Assembly (NCBI RefSeq): GCF_030553075.1
Contig: NZ_CP130701.1
Span: 2,356,001-2,420,000, forward strand
DNA from: Halomonas sp. I5-271120
GTDB taxonomy: Bacteria; Pseudomonadota; Gammaproteobacteria; Pseudomonadales; Halomonadaceae
Length of the DNA: 64,000 nt
Reading direction: 5' to 3'
Part shown: piece after piece, positions 7,709-16,271 of the stretch
Position numbering within the stretch: the first letter of the stretch is position 1
Layout of the letters: every line of letters begins with the position of its first letter
The notes under the pieces: generated by a model
The model's input: only the letters and a program-made list of their open reading frames with translations
The model's database searches: none
Told to the model about the DNA's origin: nothing
Position numbers and translations under genes: made by a program

Positions 7709-9175
7709 TTAGTGCAGAGCGAAACTGCCTGCATTCAGCCACAGATGGACGAGGATACTGGCCACATAGCCGAGGAAAATGATGGGTGTCCACTTGAGGT
7801 GTCCGAGGAAGGTATAGGAGCCGCGTGCCTGCCCCATCAGCGCCACGCCCGCAGCCGAGCCGACCGACAGCAGACTGCCGCCGACGCCAGCGGTCAGGGT
7901 GATCAGTAGCCAGTGACCATGCGACATATCCGGTTCCATGGTCAGTACCGCAAACATGACCGGAATGTTATCGACCACCGCCGAGATCAGGCCCAGAAAC
8001 ACATTGGCCCAGGTGGCATCCCACTGGCTGTAAAGCACTTCGGAGAGCATCGACAGGTAACCCATGAAACCCAGGCCACCAACGCACATCACTACCCCAT
8101 AGAAGAACAGCAGCGTATCCCACTCGGCACGGGCAATGCGGTTGAATACGTCGAATGGCACGACACTGCCCAGGCGTTCCAGCGCCTGGAGGTCTCCGCG
8201 CTGCCGGTAATGATTGCGCTGGCGCTCCAGTTCGCGAGGCAGGCTGCGGCGCAGGTAATAGCCGAAGAATTGCAGGTAACCCAAGCCTGTCATCATGCCG
8301 AGCACCGGTGGCAGATGGAGCAGGGTATGACAGGCCACTGCCGTCGCCACCGTCAGCAGGAACAGCAGCACGATTCGCCGCGCGCCGCGCTTCATCTCGA
8401 TATGCTCACCGTGGGCCTTGGGATGATATTTCTGGACGAAGAAGCTCATCACCACCGCCGGCACCAGGAAGTTGGTCAACGACGGCCCCAGTAGCTCGAA
8501 GAATTCATAGAATTCCACCAGACCGGCCTGCCAGACCATCAGGGTCGTGATATCGCCAAACGGGCTGAAGGCGCCCCCGGCATTGGCGGCCACCACGATA
8601 TTCACGCAGCACAGGTTGATGAAGCGGTGATTGCCTTCAGCCACCTTGGTGACAACGGCGCACATCAGCAGGGCGGTGGTCAGGTTGTCGGCGACGGGGG
8701 AAATCACGAAGGCCAGGCCGCCCGTCAGCCAGAACAGGCTGCGGTAGCTGAAGCCGCGTTCCAGCATCCAGCCACGCAGGGCATCGAACACCCCGCGTTC
8801 ATCCATGGCATTGATGTAGGTCATCGCGACCAGCAGAAACAGCATCAATTCCGAGAATTCGAGTAGCGTGGCCCGAAACGCATGTTCGGCAGCGTCCGGC
8901 ATGCCATTGCTAACATAGACCCAGCCGATCAGTCCCCAGATGATGCCCGCGGCCACCAACACCGGCTTCGACTTGCGCATGTGCAGCTTTTCTTCAAGCA
9001 TGACAAGTACATAGGCAAGAACGAAGATGGCGACGGTGAACATGCCTACCGCCGAACCGGTTAGGTCGAGCTCGCCGGACATGGCCAGCACCGAGGGGCT
9101 GACGGCCAGGCAGAGCAGGGCGAGTGCCATTGCTGGGAGGTAGCGTTGCCATGAAAAAGGCGATTTATTGTTCAT
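7709..9175 (-). CDS. nhaD: Na+/H+ antiporter NhaD
   Basis: A 488-residue polytopic membrane protein of the NhaD (ion transporter) family, which exchanges cytoplasmic Na+ or Li+ for H+ and matters in salt-loving bacteria. Seen: an N-terminal signal-like helix ending SPSVLAMSGE, then many hydrophobic helices. The conserved segments are FVISPVADNLTTALLMCAV, ANAGGAFSPFGDITTLMVW and SAVVDNIPVMFAVL. The paired helix-break motifs PVADNLT and VVDNIP are typical of this family. No strong ribosome site precedes the ATG, but the start overlaps the stop of a short upstream frame as ATGA, hinting at coupled translation. Confidence 0.95.
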   Translation of the reverse strand: MNNKSPFSWQRYLPAMALALLCLAVSPSVLAMSGELDLTGSAVGMFTVAIFVLAYVLVMLEEKLHMRKSKPVLVAAGIIWGLIGWVYVSNGMPDAAEHAFRATLLEFSELMLFLLVAMTYINAMDERGVFDALRGWMLERGFSYRSLFWLTGGLAFVISPVADNLTTALLMCAVVTKVAEGNHRFINLCCVNIVVAANAGGAFSPFGDITTLMVWQAGLVEFYEFFELLGPSLTNFLVPAVVMSFFVQKYHPKAHGEHIEMKRGARRIVLLFLLTVATAVACHTLLHLPPVLGMMTGLGYLQFFGYYLRRSLPRELERQRNHYRQRGDLQALERLGSVVPFDVFNRIARAEWDTLLFFYGVVMCVGGLGFMGYLSMLSEVLYSQWDATWANVFLGLISAVVDNIPVMFAVLTMEPDMSHGHWLLITLTAGVGGSLLSVGSAAGVALMGQARGSYTFLGHLKWTPIIFLGYVASILVHLWLNAGSFALH

Positions 9176-9375
9176 AATTTATTGTATCGGCTTTGGTTTA
9201 AATAACGGTTTTCTACGATGCTATCATGCCGCGTAGTCACACCAATTAGAGACCTTCGATGCATAGCGGCAATTAACCTGCGTGCATGCTCTACATCATG
9301 ATTCTTATTCAGCTTTAGGGTGGACAGAAAAGCATCTGAGAAGGGAATTCTGAATACCCGCGATACAGAGAGCAC
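9172..9375 (-). CDS. Possible small leader ORF overlapping nhaD start
   Basis: A 67-codon frame from GTG at 9375 whose TGA overlaps the nhaD ATG (ATGA). No ribosome site is visible and I recognise no family. A second short frame, ATG at 9488 with a G-rich site upstream, ends at about 9315 in a different phase (57 residues, beginning MLSKIRLSLRCDIR). Together they could be the remains of one frameshifted gene or a translational leader. The only support is the stop/start overlap and the lack of a ribosome site at nhaD. Confidence 0.25.
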   Translation of the reverse strand: MLSVSRVFRIPFSDAFLSTLKLNKNHDVEHARRLIAAMHRRSLIGVTTRHDSIVENRYLNQSRYNKL

Positions 9376-9705
9376 CGATTCGACAGATCGTCGTCAATCA
9401 TGGCGGTGATGGCGGTATTCAGGAAGGAGTGGACTTGCGAGTTGGTGCGGATATCGCATCGCAGCGATAGGCGAATTTTTGACAACATGTTACGTTACCC
9501 CCGCGAAGTCTAGTGATACAGCAGAGAGTGCTGGCTTCCGCGAAGCATGAGGACTAGGTGAGACAATAGTGTCGCTCATCGCCGACAATTTGCCGGCCAA
9601 TGGCGTCAGGTAAACAGGATGTCCGCTGTCCTTGGACTGTCGTGACCGCTCTCGCCCCGGGAAGGGCGAAGCCTAATCTTTTCTTGAGGTGCAATAAGAC
9701 GACGC
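9376..9705. other. nhaD / DUF3581 intergenic region
   Basis: About 330 bp between divergent genes. Apart from the short minus-strand frame noted under the nhaD leader, I see no gene. It should hold the promoters of nhaD and of the DUF3581 gene, but I cannot place them with confidence. Confidence 0.4.
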
Positions 9706-10419
9706 ATGTTTCTCGACAAATTCCATCAGGTCCACGACGGCCGCATCAGCATCAGTGCGGAGCAAGCCAGCCATTTCGCCAAACAGGTCGCCGGAGACTA
9801 CAACCCGATCCACAACCCGGATGCGCGGCGCTTCTGTGTGCCGGGGGATCTGCTCTTTGCGCTGGTCTTGTCGAAGTTCGGCTTGTCTCAATGCATGACC
9901 TTCCATTTTCGCAGCATGGTAGGGGCGGAGGTCGCGCTGGATTTCCAAGAGCATGACGATGGCTCCATCCGCGTCACTGACGACCATGGCAAGGTGTATC
10001 TGGAAGTAGAGCGAAGCGGTGGACTGACGCATGACGAAGACGTGATTGCGGCGTTTACGCGTCGGTATGTGGCGTTTTCTGGCAAGAACTTCCCTCATTA
10101 TCTCAAGCCGCTGATGCAGACGCATGGCGTCATGTTCAATCCCCAGCGTCCGCTGGTGATTTACGACAGCATGGGCTTTTCGCTGGACCGCCTCGACGTC
10201 GAAGACCCTGGCCTTGAGCTCGAGGACTCATCCTTCGAAGTGCTCGGCAAGCGCGGCGAGGCCCTGCTGGAGTTCGGCCTCACCGCCTGTGGCCAAAATA
10301 TCGGCCGGGGGTCCAAGAAGCTGGTGGTCAGCGGTCTGCGTGACTATGACACCGCCGCCATGGATGAGATCGTCTGCGAGTTCTACCGCCTCAAGGCCGC
10401 CTATGAGGCAGCCGTCTGA
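9706..10419 (+). CDS. DUF3581 family protein
   Basis: A 237-residue protein matching the DUF3581 family, uncharacterised gammaproteobacterial proteins with hotdog-fold resemblance. The N-terminal segment ISISAEQASHFAKQVAGDYN followed by PIHNPDARRFCVPGDLLFAL has the shape of a MaoC-like hydratase motif (D-Y-N-P-I-H), where Asp and His are catalytic in true MaoC enzymes. No signal peptide or membrane helix, so cytoplasmic. Transcribed alone, divergent from nhaD, followed by a weak hairpin. Enzymatic activity is not established. Confidence 0.85.
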   Translation: MFLDKFHQVHDGRISISAEQASHFAKQVAGDYNPIHNPDARRFCVPGDLLFALVLSKFGLSQCMTFHFRSMVGAEVALDFQEHDDGSIRVTDDHGKVYLEVERSGGLTHDEDVIAAFTRRYVAFSGKNFPHYLKPLMQTHGVMFNPQRPLVIYDSMGFSLDRLDVEDPGLELEDSSFEVLGKRGEALLEFGLTACGQNIGRGSKKLVVSGLRDYDTAAMDEIVCEFYRLKAAYEAAV

Positions 10420-10428
10420 TGTGATTGC

Positions 10429-10454
10429 CCCTACGACGAGGTCTCTCGGTAGGG
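10429..10454 (+). terminator. Weak hairpin after the DUF3581 gene
   Basis: Outer stem CCCTAC / GTAGGG with an inner CGAG / CTCG pairing, starting 10 bp after the stop codon and followed by TGTTGCTCT. Possible terminator with a poor U-tract. Confidence 0.4.
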
Positions 10455-10498
10455 TGTTGCTCTAGCACCTGCCTGCATGATGCTCAGTTGCGTGTTTG

Positions 10499-10535
10499 TC
10501 AGCCCGTCTCTCAGTCAGTCCGTCTGTCAGCCAGT
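10499..10535. repeat. Short degenerate CAGTC/GTCT-rich repeat upstream of corA
   Basis: Repeated GTCTCTCAGTCAGTCC / GTCTGTCAGCCAGTGC-like units directly upstream of corA. A longer open frame from 10496 reads through it, but the true start is downstream at 10598. Confidence 0.4.
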
Positions 10536-10597
10536 GCAAAGTCATGGGGACTGGCTTATCTTGGCACCTTTCCATTATCCAGGAAGGATCGTGCCTC

Positions 10598-11566
10598 ATG
10601 ATTCGCACGCTACTGCTCGACACCGAGGGTCATTCGCACACGGGCGGAGAAGAGTTGATCGCCAACTGGCGAGAGCAACCGGAAAGTCGCATCTGGATCG
10701 ACCTGCAGGGCTCTTCACCTGAAGGACAGCGAGCCCTGCTCGAGGACTTCGACTGCCACCCTCTGGCGATCATCGACGCCCAGCGGGAGCGCCATCCTCC
10801 CAAGATCGAAGAATTCGAGACGCACACCCTGATTATTTATCGGGGCATATCGTCCTTTGACGCTGAGCTCAACTATGCCCCACAGCAGGTCGCCTTCTTT
10901 ATCGGCGATCGCTATCTGATCAGCCTGCATCCGAGCCTTGCCATGAGCATTGATCGCATGTGGGGACAGGATGGCAGCAAGCTGCTGGGGCAATCACCCG
11001 GGCAGTTGGCGCTGAAGATCATGCATCTCTCGGCGGGTTTCTATCTCGAGAGCCTGCTGGAGTTCGAGACTCAACTAAGCGATCTAGAGGATGGCCTGAT
11101 CGAAGCCGGCAATGACAGCCTGATGAAGCGGATCATCAGCTATAAGTCGCGGCTGGTGAAGATGCGTCGGATCTTCAACTACCATCAGGCGATCACCCAG
11201 GAACTGACGGCCTATGATTACGATCACCTGCCCCGGGAAGATGCCGACACCCTGCATGCCGTCAACGACGTTCATGAGCGTTTCGAGCGCCTTTATAGCC
11301 TGACGCAGATGTATTACGACATCTGCGGTGACCTGGTAGACGGCTATATCTCAATATCGTCTCACCAGCTCAACATCACCATGCGCGTGCTCACCGTTAT
11401 CACCGCCATCTTCGTGCCACTCGGCTTCCTGGCCGGTCTCTACGGGATGAATTTCGCCTATATCCCCGAACTCGGCTATCAATATGGCTATTTTGCCCTG
11501 CTTGGCGTGATGGCCGTGATTGCGACCAGCCTGATCTGGCTGTTCCGCCGCAAGGGCTGGATGTAG
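10598..11566 (+). CDS. CorA-family divalent metal transporter
   Basis: A 322-residue inner-membrane channel of the CorA/ZntB superfamily, which moves Mg2+, Co2+, Ni2+ or Zn2+. A long soluble, helical N-terminal region is followed by two C-terminal transmembrane helices, with the GMN signature in GFLAGLYGMNFAY between them and a basic C-terminus (RRKGWM). The start at 10598 is chosen because AGGAAGG sits 10 bases upstream; the frame is open back to 10496 through repetitive DNA. The segment after GMN (FAYIPELGYQYGY) is acidic like that of other family members. Whether it carries Mg2+ or Zn2+ cannot be told from sequence alone. Confidence 0.92.
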   Translation: MIRTLLLDTEGHSHTGGEELIANWREQPESRIWIDLQGSSPEGQRALLEDFDCHPLAIIDAQRERHPPKIEEFETHTLIIYRGISSFDAELNYAPQQVAFFIGDRYLISLHPSLAMSIDRMWGQDGSKLLGQSPGQLALKIMHLSAGFYLESLLEFETQLSDLEDGLIEAGNDSLMKRIISYKSRLVKMRRIFNYHQAITQELTAYDYDHLPREDADTLHAVNDVHERFERLYSLTQMYYDICGDLVDGYISISSHQLNITMRVLTVITAIFVPLGFLAGLYGMNFAYIPELGYQYGYFALLGVMAVIATSLIWLFRRKGWM

Positions 11567-11581
11567 CCGGGGTTACGAGAC

Positions 11582-13564
11582 TCAGGTACCCAGTAGCTGA
11601 AAGCCTAGGAAATGAAACCCCAGGGCATTGAAGCTCCAAAGGATCGCTGTGCAGGTCACCATGATCAGTACCACCAGGGTATGCCGCAGGCATCGCCAGT
11701 TTGGCCAGTGCCCGCGGCGCCATACGGGATAGAGCAGCCCCACGCTGATCAGGGTCAACCCGGACGCAAGCAGGGCGATGGCCAGGGACGCGAGGAACAG
11801 CGGCGACGGGAAGTGGTAGAAGACGTTGGCCGCGTCTCGGGTGAGCGGCAGGGCGGCGACCAGGCCGGTTGCAAAGGTGGCCAGCCATGCCAGTGTCGCT
11901 GCCACGATCAGGCGGCCAGCCCAGCGCTCACCCGCTGCCTGCCTCGAGCGTCGACGGCGCCGCAGCCAGGCCCCCACCGGCACGGCGGCGAAGACCGGCA
12001 TTGCCGCGCCGAGGGCGAGTTGGCGAAGCTGGGGATTCTTCCACGCCGAGACCTTCTCCATAACCATCACCGGAATCGGCAGCGCCAACTGAGTCACCTG
12101 GCCGGCCTCATCGCGCAGGAACCTGACCCGCTCACCGGTCTTCGGGATAACGAAAGTATCGCTTCCTTCCTCGCTGGCCCCATCATCCGCCCTCGCCAGT
12201 CGAGTTTCCCGGCCATGCCAGGTCAGTAGCAGGTCTCCTTCTTCGCCGGCGCCGATCGTGGCCAGCGGCACGTTAAGCAGCGCCTCGACGGTGGTATAGG
12301 CGCGCCGGGTAGACAGGTAACTGCCGACATAGTCGTCCAGGGAGAGAGCCGCATGGCTTTTGGCCGGTGCGGCGGCTGCTGAATCGGGTGTGGAGCGTCC
12401 AGCCGCCGACGGGCCAGGAAAATAGCGGGTCACCAGTTCGCGCACGAAGTCGCGTACCAGCGCCTCGCCGCTGGGGGTGTTGGTGGACACGAACACGCCG
12501 AGCCCCAGGGCCGGAATCAGCTGCAGGTCGGAGACAAAGTAGACGGTACCGCCGCCATGGCCAATGGCCCGGTAGCCGCCGATCTCGCTCTCGATGAAGC
12601 CATGGGCGATGCCCGGCAGGCCCGGGGCGAGGGTGGCATGCTGGCGGTGCATGCGCCGCGCCGTTTCTGCGGCCAGGATGCGCGAGCCGTCCAGTTCGCC
12701 GGCGTTGAGTTGGGCCAGCATCCAGCGGGCCATGTCGGTGGCGGTGGTCGAGAGCGCCCCGGCGGGGCCGATGCCGCTGATGAACGCGAAGCCGCCGGGA
12801 TGGAAGGCGCCATGGCGGTAGACATAGCCCCGGCTGACCTCTGCCCGCAGTGCCTCGCTCATGGGCCTCCCCGGGCGCTGCGGCCCCCAGGGTTCTCGGA
12901 AGGTGCTGTGGGCCATGCCCAGCGGCGCGAAGAGATGCTGCTCGGCGTAGGCCTCCCAGGACATTCCGCTGACCTCAGCGACGATCAGACCGGCCAGCGC
13001 TACCCCGAAGTTCGAGTAGGCGGGCAGTGTGCCCGGCGGGCGAACCTGGGTGGGATGATGGCTGACGAGGTAGTCCCGCAGCGTCTGTACCTGCGTCGGG
13101 TCGTCCTCGAACAGGTGGCCCATGGCTGAATCCTCGAAGCCCGCGCGATGAGCCATCAGGTCAGCCAGGGTGATCGGGGTGTCGAAGCGCGTCTCGAGGG
13201 GGAAGTCGGGTAGGTAGCGGCGGATATTCGCGTCGAGCGACAGCTGCCCCTGCTCGACCAACTGCATCACCGCGGTCCAGGTGAACAGCTTGGAGATCGA
13301 GCCCGGACGAAAGAGCGTGCGGCTGGCATCAACGCGCCGGCCGTTAGCCAGGTCGGCATGGCCATAGCCCTTGGCCAGGACAAGCTCACCCTGATGCACG
13401 ATCGCGACGCTGAGCCCGGCAATGTTATGGGCGGTCATGCGCGCCTCGACGAAGCCATCGACGAAGGCCGCCAAGTTATCCCGCGGCAGCAGGCGTGATT
13501 CGGCCTGTACTGAGGGTGCCATCAGGCTACAGGCCAGCATCACCAGGCCGATCAGTGTCCGCAT
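11582..13564 (-). CDS. Beta-lactamase-fold serine hydrolase with membrane tail
   Basis: A 660-residue secreted or membrane-anchored protein of the class C beta-lactamase / penicillin-binding-protein-like family (Pfam Beta-lactamase). Signal peptide MRTLIGLVMLACSLMAPSVQ. Catalytic Ser-x-x-Lys appears as GSISK near residue 93, the Tyr-Ser-Asn motif as YSNFGVALAG near 182, and the third motif as HGGG near 340 in place of Lys-Thr-Gly. An extracytoplasmic linker follows, then about four hydrophobic helices from residue 510 to the end. Such proteins are usually esterases or D-amino-acid peptidases, not resistance enzymes. Transcribed alone, convergent with corA with a 15-bp gap. Substrate unknown. 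Confidence 0.88.
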   Translation of the reverse strand: MRTLIGLVMLACSLMAPSVQAESRLLPRDNLAAFVDGFVEARMTAHNIAGLSVAIVHQGELVLAKGYGHADLANGRRVDASRTLFRPGSISKLFTWTAVMQLVEQGQLSLDANIRRYLPDFPLETRFDTPITLADLMAHRAGFEDSAMGHLFEDDPTQVQTLRDYLVSHHPTQVRPPGTLPAYSNFGVALAGLIVAEVSGMSWEAYAEQHLFAPLGMAHSTFREPWGPQRPGRPMSEALRAEVSRGYVYRHGAFHPGGFAFISGIGPAGALSTTATDMARWMLAQLNAGELDGSRILAAETARRMHRQHATLAPGLPGIAHGFIESEIGGYRAIGHGGGTVYFVSDLQLIPALGLGVFVSTNTPSGEALVRDFVRELVTRYFPGPSAAGRSTPDSAAAAPAKSHAALSLDDYVGSYLSTRRAYTTVEALLNVPLATIGAGEEGDLLLTWHGRETRLARADDGASEEGSDTFVIPKTGERVRFLRDEAGQVTQLALPIPVMVMEKVSAWKNPQLRQLALGAAMPVFAAVPVGAWLRRRRRSRQAAGERWAGRLIVAATLAWLATFATGLVAALPLTRDAANVFYHFPSPLFLASLAIALLASGLTLISVGLLYPVWRRGHWPNWRCLRHTLVVLIMVTCTAILWSFNALGFHFLGFQLLGT

Positions 13565-13627
13565 TCTTTTCGCCTCGCTCGTATGCCTGTTTATTCGATC
13601 CCGAGGGGGTCAGTAGACACGAACGAA

Positions 13628-13651
13628 GCGCCAGGTCCGATGACCTGGCGC
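13628..13651 (-). terminator. Distal terminator hairpin of the ECDDPRF-repeat gene
   Basis: Perfect 10-bp stem GCGCCAGGTC / GACCTGGCGC with loop CGAT; on the minus strand it is followed by TTCGTTCGTG. It is the second of two hairpins after the gene ending at 13701. Confidence 0.65.
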
Positions 13652-13672
13652 AAGAAAAGGCAGCATGCTGAT

Positions 13673-13693
13673 CCGGCCATCGTTTATGGCCGG
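13673..13693 (-). terminator. Proximal terminator hairpin of the ECDDPRF-repeat gene
   Basis: Perfect 8-bp stem CCGGCCAT / ATGGCCGG with a 5-nt loop, 8 bp after the stop at 13701 on the minus strand. With the next hairpin it forms a tandem terminator. Confidence 0.6.
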
Positions 13694-13700
13694 TGCTTTA

Positions 13701-14600
13701 TCACTGCAAGTAGATCTGACCCTGTCCATAGAGGCTCTGGCAGTCGGCGGCGTCGTGATAGCGGTCTTCAGCGAGGTTGTTCGCATTCACCCCGGGGCCG
13801 GCAAATCGCGGATCGTCGCATTCACCGTCGTTGGACCACTGGCTGGTGTTATCACCCCACTGGATGTCGTTTGAGCTGTTGACCGTGCCACTTTCCGACG
13901 CGAGCGTGATACGGCCCTGTTCATAGAGACTCTGGCAATCCACAGCGTCGTGATAGCGGTCCTCGTCGACGTTGAGCGAGTGCACCCCTTCACCTGCGAA
14001 GCGCGGGTCATCGCATTCGCCATCATTGGCCCACCGGCTGGTATTGTCGCCCCATTCGATGTCGCCGCTATTGTTGACCGGCGTGGTGCTCGAAGAGGAG
14101 TCGCTCGGCATGCCTGTCCATTCAGGGTCGCGCTCGGATACCTTGACGACCGCCTGGGGCATTTCGCCGGGGTTAAAGGTGCCAACCCAGACGTTATAGT
14201 TGCCGGAAGGCGCTGAACTCCATTGCAGCGCTGGATTGTTGCCGCTGGTGGTCGAATAGTCGTCGTTGCAGTGCCAGTTGCCGTTGGCGTCATAGACCAC
14301 CAGCGTCGTGTCTGCTTCGGACTCAACATAGATGGTGAGTGGGTACTGGCCAGCCTGGAAGTTGATGTCCAAATCCGGCGTTTCGCCGTTTACGAAGCCG
14401 CTGCAGTTGGGGCCGGCTTCTGAGGCGTCGATGTCACCGCCCGCGCTTATGCTGATCTGGTGAGGATCAGGCTGGAAACCTGATTTCAATTCAATGGTTT
14501 CGTAGAGCGGCGCGGCCTGCCAGTTCAGCGCCTGGGCGGTGCTGGCCAAGCACAGCAGCGGGACGGCGGCGAAGACAGCACAACGTGAAGCGGACATCAT
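13701..14600 (-). CDS. Secreted protein with two WGDNTSxW-ECDDPRF repeats
   Basis: A 299-residue exported protein. The start at 14600 is preferred over 14642 because AAGGA lies upstream and the signal peptide (SASRCAVFAAVPLLCLASTA) then begins properly. The N-terminal half is a beta-rich domain (Cys in GPNCSGF and WHCNDDY) like the pre-peptidase C-terminal type domains. The C-terminal half holds two copies of a roughly 55-residue unit: IEWGDNTSRWANDGECDDPR near residue 180 and IQWGDNTSQWSNDGECDDPR near 245. Each ends RYHDAxDCQSLY, giving one Cys pair and an acidic, calcium-site-like cluster per unit. No catalytic residues seen; function unknown. Confidence 0.8.
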   Translation of the reverse strand: MMSASRCAVFAAVPLLCLASTAQALNWQAAPLYETIELKSGFQPDPHQISISAGGDIDASEAGPNCSGFVNGETPDLDINFQAGQYPLTIYVESEADTTLVVYDANGNWHCNDDYSTTSGNNPALQWSSAPSGNYNVWVGTFNPGEMPQAVVKVSERDPEWTGMPSDSSSSTTPVNNSGDIEWGDNTSRWANDGECDDPRFAGEGVHSLNVDEDRYHDAVDCQSLYEQGRITLASESGTVNSSNDIQWGDNTSQWSNDGECDDPRFAGPGVNANNLAEDRYHDAADCQSLYGQGQIYLQ

Positions 14601-14856
14601 GAATGCATTTCCTTGCAATGAGAGAGCGATGATGAGGCACATCGCAGGATAATATGGTCAGAAATGCTGAGAATGTCACGCGATGCAAGACTTTTGGGGG
14701 TGATTTTCCTGGACTCCTTAGCTGAGCGCCTGGCCTGAACGATCACCTGAGTTGGAGCCTTCCAGGCTGTCTTTGCCGGCAAGGGGCCGGGCAAGCCACT
14801 ATGCTGTGGACAGGCCCGTTCGGGCCTCTTCGTCATGCTTCGGGAGGTTTCGCATC

Positions 14857-15321
14857 ATGGACAGGAATCACTTCACGCTTCGCTCAGCCACTTCAATGCT
14901 GATCGCCACGGCTCTCTTTTCCACCGCCTTGCTGGCCGCTCCAGCGCTGGCCGCCGATGGTCAGGATCTCACCTTCCAGGGAGACGCCAGCTTCGGCGGC
15001 CCACACGGCGGCCAGGAGATTAAGGCTGCCCTTGTCGATACCGCCTCGGGCGAGGTGCTTGCCGTGCAGTCCGACACTGTTTCCGCCGACGGCGATCCGG
15101 CCTTCTCGTTTACCTTCCCCGGTGCGCTGCAGGCCGGTGGTAGCTATGCGGTCGACTACTGGATCGATTCCAACTTCGGTGGCGGCAGCGTCGGCACCTG
15201 CGACGGCATGCAGAATGACCACCAGTGGCATATCCCCATCGAGGCCGGAGATATGGCAACGACACATGTCGAAAGCCACGATCCCTCCGCGCAGTCCCCG
15301 GTTTGTGCAAGCTTCGAATAG
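14857..15321 (+). CDS. Small periplasmic protein of unknown function
   Basis: A 154-residue exported protein. The start at 14857 has a GGGAGGT site 8 bases upstream. Signal peptide with ATALFSTALLAAPALAAD cleaved around residue 33. The mature part is beta-rich: EIKAALVDTASGEVLAVQSD, FTFPGALQAGGSYAVDYWID, and a region with two Cys (GTCDGMQNDHQW and SPVCASFE) that may form a disulfide. His residues in HGGQE, NDHQWH and THVESHD might bind metal. It resembles small secreted domains seen near stress or metal genes, but I do not recognise the family. Confidence 0.75.
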   Translation: MDRNHFTLRSATSMLIATALFSTALLAAPALAADGQDLTFQGDASFGGPHGGQEIKAALVDTASGEVLAVQSDTVSADGDPAFSFTFPGALQAGGSYAVDYWIDSNFGGGSVGTCDGMQNDHQWHIPIEAGDMATTHVESHDPSAQSPVCASFE

Positions 15322-15464
15322 CCGCTGCACCCTCCGTTCAGCCGCGAGGGCGAATTCACATTCTTGAGGCCACCCGGGCTGAGGTCCGGGGTTGGCCGGC
15401 CTGACTAACCTGCCGTGGAAGGGATGACAACGGTCAATTCGGGGCCGATCGACAGGAGACCCGC

Positions 15465-15773
15465 ATGAAGTATCTCTTCGAAGTGCGTATCAAGGACGGC
15501 TATACCGCCGAGGAGTATGCCGAAGCCTGGGTGCGGGCCAGCGAACTTATCCAACAGGCGCCCGGCGCCCGCGGCACCGAGTTACATCGCAAGATCGGCG
15601 ATCCCGACACTCTGATCGCCATTGCTCGCTGGGACAGCAAGGCCAGTCGCGACGCCATGGAAGCCGAGCATCCGCCAACCATCGACGCCATTATCAAGAG
15701 CGCGGCCCCTTGCTGTGAGATTAGTGTGATTGGCGAGTTCGAAGAACCCGATTGGGTCGTAATGCCAGAGTGA
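15465..15773 (+). CDS. ABM/dabb-like stress protein
   Basis: A 102-residue single-domain protein with the ferredoxin-like alpha+beta pattern of antibiotic-biosynthesis-monooxygenase-like (ABM/dimeric barrel) proteins: MKYLFEVRIKDGYTAEEYAE, PGARGTELHRKIGDPDTLIAI, then ARWDSKASRDAMEAEHPPTI. AGGAGA lies 5 bases before the ATG. Family members are small cytoplasmic dimers, some acting as quinol or heme monooxygenases; specific activity cannot be assigned. Monocistronic, convergent with the DUF3820 gene. Confidence 0.7.
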   Translation: MKYLFEVRIKDGYTAEEYAEAWVRASELIQQAPGARGTELHRKIGDPDTLIAIARWDSKASRDAMEAEHPPTIDAIIKSAAPCCEISVIGEFEEPDWVVMPE

Positions 15774-15810
15774 TAAGCAAAGAAGCGCTCGAGGCCGCCT
15801 TTATATAGCG

Positions 15811-16026
15811 TTAGGCACGGCGACGCAGCGGATCGAGCAGCCCGCTGAGGCCGTTGTGGTCGATCTCTTGCATCAGCTGTAGTAGCCGACCGATCTCGCC
15901 ATTAGGAAAACCCTCCCGGGCAAACCAGTTGAGATAGCCGCCGGGCAGGTCCGCGATCAGCGTGCCCTGGTGCTTGCCAAAGGGCATCTTCAGGGTCACC
16001 AGGCGTTCCAGATCTTCGGGGTTCAC
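15811..16026 (-). CDS. DUF3820 family protein
   Basis: A 71-residue protein of the DUF3820 family. The GTG start at 16026 is chosen because AAGGAGA lies 5-6 bases upstream and the protein then opens with NPEDLERLVTLKMPFGKHQG, the conserved family start; the longer frame to 16068 adds an unlikely tail. GGYLNWFAREGFP and GLLDPLRRR complete the domain. Small and cytoplasmic; similar domains occur near exonuclease and nucleic-acid-binding proteins, but no function is established. Confidence 0.85.
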   Translation of the reverse strand: MNPEDLERLVTLKMPFGKHQGTLIADLPGGYLNWFAREGFPNGEIGRLLQLMQEIDHNGLSGLLDPLRRRA

Positions 16027-16190
16027 GGCATTCTCCTTGAAAGGCGTGCGATGGTTTGCGGCGTCCATGAAGGCTTGGGGTAGGGATAAGGTCTCGGCTC
16101 ATCCATGTGAGCGGCGAGCTTACGTCAGCGGCCGTCTTCGCTCCAGCCTCATCCCTCCTTGTCGGCCTGTTGCCAGCAAGCGCCAGCATG

Positions 16191-16232
16191 TTGAGAATGC
16201 TGGTGGTGACGACTATTAGGAACCTAATAGTC
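16191..16232 (+). promoter_or_regulatory. Promoter with 22-nt palindromic operator over the -10
   Basis: A perfect palindrome spans 16211-16232: arms GACTATTAGG and CCTAATAGTC around a central AA. A promoter TTGAGA (16191-16196), 17-bp spacer, TATTAG (16214-16219) places the -10 inside the palindrome, 40 bp before the SDR gene. A further half-like GGAACCTA follows at 16233-16240. The arrangement implies repression by a dimeric regulator. The AGG-CCT core recalls sites I associate with HxlR/MarR-type redox sensors, but no such gene is adjacent. Confidence 0.7.
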
Positions 16233-16271
16233 GGAACCTAGCGAGCGACACGAACCGACAGGGAGACGAGC

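Noticed and set aside
11582..13564. AmpC-type beta-lactamase
   Set aside because: The third motif is HGGG rather than Lys-Thr-Gly, and the protein has a large membrane tail, so a hydrolase or peptidase role is more likely.
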